A DNA stretch of 43,799 nucleotides from Methanobacteriota archaeon (GTDB taxonomy: Archaea > Thermoplasmatota > Poseidoniia > Poseidoniales > Thalassarchaeaceae): positions 1-43,799 of the forward strand of contig PBOL01000044.1 in the NCBI GenBank assembly GCA_002725315.1, written 5' to 3'. Position 1 is the stretch's first letter. Each line of letters begins with the position of its first letter. Position numbers and translations under genes: made by a program. Below the pieces are notes generated by a model, which had not been told where the DNA came from, ran no database searches, and saw only the letters and a program-made list of their open reading frames with translations. Below, piece by piece: positions 40,680 through 43,799 of the stretch.

Positions 40680-40931
40680 TCTGACCCCTAGGTTCGCCCG
40701 GTATAGAGAGAACGCTATAATCATTGGGTAATTCTAGTATCTATATGACTAGAATCTGTGATAATTCACACTATATAGGAAAAATATTGAACATATGAAC
40801 AATAATCAGAGTGATAATCAAAAATAAATCACAACTCATAAACCGCCGGGCCGAGTGTTTGCTCATCCGTTCATTAGTTCCTGCTCCGAAACTGAGTCAG
40901 TTTGAAGAACGGGCCTCGTAGAGGCCCGCCC
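40680..40931. promoter_or_regulatory. AT-rich divergent promoter region, glutamate synthase operon / MFS gene
   Basis: Bases 40733-40850 are markedly AT-rich for this genome. On the minus strand CATATAGATAC (40747-40737) and CTATATAG (40778-40771) are TATA candidates for the operon. On the plus strand AAAATAAATC near 40820 could serve the transporter. A 7-bp dyad at 40911-40927 precedes the transporter ATG. No gene of its own is seen. Confidence 0.5.
40911..40927. repeat. perfect inverted repeat GGGCCTC-GTA-GAGGCCC
   Basis: Seven-base arms around GTA, ending four bases before the transporter ATG at 40932. In RNA it would fold over the ribosome entry region; as DNA it could bind a repressor. 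Confidence 0.6.
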
Positions 40932-42182
40932 ATGGGCTTGAAGGAAGCTTGGGAGATTCCAGAGTTCCGTCGACTGTTGATCGGCAACGGTGTGAATATG
41001 CTGGGCAGCTCAATCTTCATCATCGGCATGGGCTGGACCATTGCACAAGTCGGTGGGGCCAAGGCATATGGCCTAGTTTTCACGGCCTACTTCCTCGGCC
41101 ATCTCCCTCTGCTACTGTACGGCGGGATGGTCGTAGACAGGATGCCCAGAAGAACAGTTGCCCTCATAGCAGATTTATCCCAAGCAGTTCTTGTCACGAT
41201 TGCTATGCTGGCCCTGATGGCTGGTTTTGATTTGATCAAGACGCTTCTGGTGATTACCTTTCTCACCGGAGGTGCGGGGGCGTTCTCGATACCGGCAATC
41301 GGTGCATTAGTGCCGGACCTAGTAGAAGAGGAGGTTTTGCCTCAGGCCAATGCCCTGAGGGGGGTTGCAATGACTGCTGCTTGGATGTTGGGGCCTCTCA
41401 TTGGAGGATTCACTGTAGAGCAGTGGGGAATCGAGGTTTGCCTATTTGTCGATGTGCTGACGTTCCTATTTAGCGGGGCAGTCTTGTGGACAATATCGGA
41501 GGTTCCGATTCAGAGAGAAGAGGAGACTGAGGGCCTTCGAGAAGAGGTAATCGAAGCATGGGCATTCGTGAAGACTCAGCCATGGCTCTTCGCAGGCATC
41601 TTCATGTTCATGATTTGGCATATCGGAGATTCAGCAATCGAGATTGGAATACCATTCATCATCGAAAGTAAGAGTCTAGGAGCAAGGGAGTTCGGACTCT
41701 TCGGAGCAGTTGGCGCTCTAGGGGCTATGTTTGGTTCAGTGATTGCAGGCATGAAGCCCATTCCCAAGGAGTCCAGAGGTACTGTGTTCTACATGTTCAT
41801 TGGAGGTATTGCTTGGTGCATGCTAATGTGGGCTATGCCCATCCCCTTCTGGCTAATTCTGCTGTTCGTCCTCATTGAAGGCACGCTTGGAGGCACTCTC
41901 GGAGTAATTTGGAGAACTACTATGTCCGACAGCGTGGACCAACATCTGCGAGGAAGAGTGAATTCTCTAGATGCAATTGGTTCTCTAATTTTCATCCCGT
42001 TTGCTCCCGTTCTCGGAGGATGGATGATTGAGACGACGAATGTTCTGACCACATACTCAATCGCTGTAGCCTTCATGGTTCTAACAACGACTGTCGGACT
42101 GATTGTGCCTTCATTCAGGCGCTTTGAAAGAATTGAACACCCAGACTTTCCGATTACTCCTGATCAAAGTCTATCTGACTGA
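40932..42182 (+). CDS. MFS transporter, probable exporter
   Basis: 416 residues with about 12 membrane helices. The loop 2-3 motif DRMPRRTVALIADLSQ (MFS motif A, GxLxDRxxRR) and the second half DQHLRGRVNSLDAIGSLIFIPFAPVLGGW are typical of the EntS/MFS_3-like exporters, which extrude siderophores or drugs. The substrate is not readable. A TTG 30 bases upstream lies in frame but would place the start before the inverted repeat; the ATG at 40932 gives the expected N-terminus (LKEAWEIPEFRRLLIGNGVN). It converges with the small membrane protein, overlapping by 29 bases. Confidence 0.92.
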   Translation: MGLKEAWEIPEFRRLLIGNGVNMLGSSIFIIGMGWTIAQVGGAKAYGLVFTAYFLGHLPLLLYGGMVVDRMPRRTVALIADLSQAVLVTIAMLALMAGFDLIKTLLVITFLTGGAGAFSIPAIGALVPDLVEEEVLPQANALRGVAMTAAWMLGPLIGGFTVEQWGIEVCLFVDVLTFLFSGAVLWTISEVPIQREEETEGLREEVIEAWAFVKTQPWLFAGIFMFMIWHIGDSAIEIGIPFIIESKSLGAREFGLFGAVGALGAMFGSVIAGMKPIPKESRGTVFYMFIGGIAWCMLMWAMPIPFWLILLFVLIEGTLGGTLGVIWRTTMSDSVDQHLRGRVNSLDAIGSLIFIPFAPVLGGWMIETTNVLTTYSIAVAFMVLTTTVGLIVPSFRRFERIEHPDFPITPDQSLSD

Positions 42183-42528
42183 TATCTACTGAGAACCATT
42201 TCTGATAGAAGTCATACTGTACTCTGACAACGAGTATTAGGAGTACGATATACAATGCCCAAGATGCCGCTGTTCTACCCATCATTATCGGCAACTCGAC
42301 AAGAATCAATCCATCGAAAATAATGCATAGCACAGCGTATACTACTCTACCAAGCGTCAGAAATATGCTCTCTCCTTCCTGCGCCATTACTCTCTTCACT
42401 CGGTTCTCGCGCCACCTATCGGCTGCTCTCTTCAACCTCCAGAATGCAGCCTCTGCTTCCTGATCCTTGTCAATGAATGCTGGAGGCGGCTCTGGTGCAT
42501 CTCCCTCAGGAGCTTCTTCAGTCGTCAT
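42154..42528 (-). CDS. small two-helix membrane protein downstream of oppF
   Basis: 124 residues: an acidic/Pro N-terminal part (TEEAPEGDAPEPPPAFIDKD), an amphipathic basic helix (AAFWRLKRAADRWRENRVKRVM) and two membrane helices (about 57-78 and 81-103), ending in an acidic tail. The ATG at 42528 lies two bases past the oppF stop, with GGAGTGA as ribosome binding site; the longer frame overlaps oppF and is less likely. No family recognised; position suggests a link to the importer. Confidence 0.7.
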   Translation of the reverse strand: MTTEEAPEGDAPEPPPAFIDKDQEAEAAFWRLKRAADRWRENRVKRVMAQEGESIFLTLGRVVYAVLCIIFDGLILVELPIMMGRTAASWALYIVLLILVVRVQYDFYQKWFSVDISQIDFDQE

Positions 42529-42530
42529 CT

Positions 42531-43574
42531 TCACTCCGTGTGGATTGGAAGGCTGCCACCAAATTCGACGGGGAAATGACATGCAACCTGATGTCCTTCG
42601 GACAATGATTCTAGTTGAGGTTCATCGACATCACACTTACCCTTCACAGCAATCGGGCACCGAGTATGGAAGCTGCATCCACTGGGAGGATTGGCGGGGC
42701 TAGGAACGTCGCCTGAGAGAACGATTCTCTCGGCCTTCTCCGCTTCCAGAGAAGGCTGAGGTATTGCAGATAATAGGGCGTGAGTATAGGGGTGGGCAGG
42801 GTTGGCAAAGAGTTCGTCTGTTTCGGAAATCTCGACAATCTTCCCCAGATACATCACTGCGACTCTGTCACTGATGTGGTTGACCACATTCAGTGAATGA
42901 GTGATGAAGATGAATGTCAGGCCACGCTCCTTCTGAATTGAGTCTAGAAGGTTGAGAACTTGCGCTTGGACTGAGACGTCCAATGCCGAAGTAGGCTCGT
43001 CCAGTAATATGAAATCCGGATCGAGAGAGAGTGCCCTTGCTAGTGCAATTCTCTGCTTCTGACCGCCCGAGAACTCGTGTGGAAATCGATTCATGTGATT
43101 TGGTTTTAGGCCGACTACTGAGAGCAATTCGGCCACCTTCTTGGTAAGCTCTGCACCATCGGCAAGACCGTTTACAATGAGTGGCTCCCCGACGATTGAG
43201 CGGACTGACATTCTAGGGTTCATCGAACCACCAGGATCCTGAAACACGATCTGCAAGCGCCGTCTCAGCTCCTTCTGATCTATTTCTCTGATATCTTCTC
43301 CATCAAAGGTGATTGTGCCATCCGTCATTGGAATGAGTCCCATTACCAGTCTGCCCAAGGTCGTCTTCCCACAACCGGACTCCCCCACGATTCCAACTGT
43401 CTCTCCTCTATTGATTTCCATGTCCACACCATCAACGGCTCTGACATGGGCCTTAACTGGGGAAAACATCCCCGCTTTGATTGGGAACCATTTCTTAGCA
43501 TTACTAATCGTAATTAGTGGCCCGGCACCATTTGCAGAGTCCGAATCGTTTGATTCGGGAGATTCAATAGTCAC
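42531..43574 (-). CDS. oppF: oligopeptide/dipeptide ABC importer ATPase, OppF/DppF type
   Basis: 347 residues. Walker A GESGCGKTT (64-72), Q-loop FQDPGGSMNPRMSV, signature FSGGQKQR, Walker B FILLDEPTSALDVSVQAQ, and the C-terminal oligopeptide-type domain with CSFHTRCPIAVKGKC...ACHFP, whose four cysteines may bind an Fe-S cluster as seen in some Opp/Dpp ATPases. It powers uptake of peptides across the cytoplasmic membrane. The GTG start overlaps the oppD stop (GTGA) with AGAGGTGA upstream. Confidence 0.94.
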   Translation of the reverse strand: MTIESPESNDSDSANGAGPLITISNAKKWFPIKAGMFSPVKAHVRAVDGVDMEINRGETVGIVGESGCGKTTLGRLVMGLIPMTDGTITFDGEDIREIDQKELRRRLQIVFQDPGGSMNPRMSVRSIVGEPLIVNGLADGAELTKKVAELLSVVGLKPNHMNRFPHEFSGGQKQRIALARALSLDPDFILLDEPTSALDVSVQAQVLNLLDSIQKERGLTFIFITHSLNVVNHISDRVAVMYLGKIVEISETDELFANPAHPYTHALLSAIPQPSLEAEKAERIVLSGDVPSPANPPSGCSFHTRCPIAVKGKCDVDEPQLESLSEGHQVACHFPVEFGGSLPIHTE

Positions 43575-43799
43575 TGAACGCTCACCTCTGATTGTAGAAA
43601 TTGTGAGGCGGAGAAGGCTCGTTGAGCTGCCTCTAGGTCATCGGTGAGTTCGGTATGATGGCAAGATGCAAAGTGGCCCTCTGAGACTTCTTCCATAGGC
43701 GGAGGAGTGGACCTGCACAAATCATCGGCGAATGGGCATCTTGGATGGAACCTACAGCCCTCGAACACGGTGTTCGGATCAGGCACTTGGCCTGGGATA
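43571..43799 (-). CDS. oppD: oligopeptide ABC importer ATPase, OppD/DppD type (C-terminal part)
   Basis: Only the last 75 or so residues are in the window; the gene runs off the right edge. The sequence IPGQVPDPN, FEGCRFHPRCPFADDLC and HFASCHH is the C-terminal oligo_HPY region found in OppD/DppD, with the four cysteines. It directly precedes oppF in the same operon, the usual pair of ATPases. Identity rests on this tail and the context. Confidence 0.88.
   Translation of the reverse strand, partial: IPGQVPDPNTVFEGCRFHPRCPFADDLCRSTPPPMEEVSEGHFASCHHTELTDDLEAAQRAFSASQFLQSEVSVQ

Noticed and set aside
1-43799. Prophage, insertion sequence or integron
   Set aside because: No transposase, integrase, terminal repeats or phage structural genes were seen; the tRNA has no duplicated 3' end that would mark an attachment site.

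Overview
The window looks like a chromosomal segment of a euryarchaeon related to Thermoplasmatota, most like an uncultured marine group II or III archaeon. That placement is an inference. It rests on an archaeal-type ribosomal protein cluster (eS4, eL32, eL19, eIF1 and RNase P Rpp29 embedded in it), a group II chaperonin, a Hef-type helicase, a tRNA-Trp with an archaeal intron, archaeal SecY, large membrane-anchored surface proteins and a peptide-scavenging gene set. No phage, transposon or CRISPR array was seen.

Layout. Positions 236-14559 (minus strand) hold one tightly packed cluster of 25 genes, transcribed uL3-uL4-uL23-uL2-uS19-uL22-uS3-uL29-eIF1-rnp1-uS17-uL14-uL24-eS4-uL5-uS14-uS8-uL6-eL32-eL19-uL18-uS5-uL30-uL15-SecY, with ATGA/TGATG overlaps and GGTGA-type ribosome binding sites. 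A divergent gap follows, then a Hef-like helicase without nuclease (14843-16582, plus). From 16597 to 24725 (minus) lie a coupled pair of redox-derived genes, a thermosome subunit and a giant surface protein. From 24862 to 29533 come an unknown membrane protein, an aminotransferase with a coupled mini membrane protein, and a secreted subtilase. Then come tRNA-Trp (29609-29797), a membrane protein with a cysteine-less redoxin domain, a DUF92 protein, a CPBP protease, a small zinc ribbon, a D-amino-acid oxidase, a three-gene glutamate synthase operon, an MFS exporter, a small membrane protein and the OppF/OppD ATPases of a peptide importer, the last running off the end.

How the genes fit together. 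The left third makes the ribosome and the translocon. The right half suggests growth on protein: a secreted subtilase, peptide ABC import, aminotransferase, D-amino-acid oxidase and glutamate synthase.

The most unusual finding is the coupled pair at 16597-19433. The larger protein fuses a ferredoxin, a flavodoxin and an SdhB-like region whose Fe-S cysteines have essentially all been lost. Its partner is an HdrB/SdhE-like CCG protein that keeps about three of ten cluster cysteines. Together they match the two halves of a TfrB-type subunit, rebuilt without its clusters but supplied with two new electron carriers. Other notable points are eL32 fused to a SAP domain and an acidic heptad repeat, SecY with four extra N-terminal membrane segments, a chaperonin whose GDGTT motif reads FDGTT, a redoxin with SPNS in place of CxxC, and a tRNA-Trp intron that forms a box C/D guide for positions 34 and 39 of its own tRNA.
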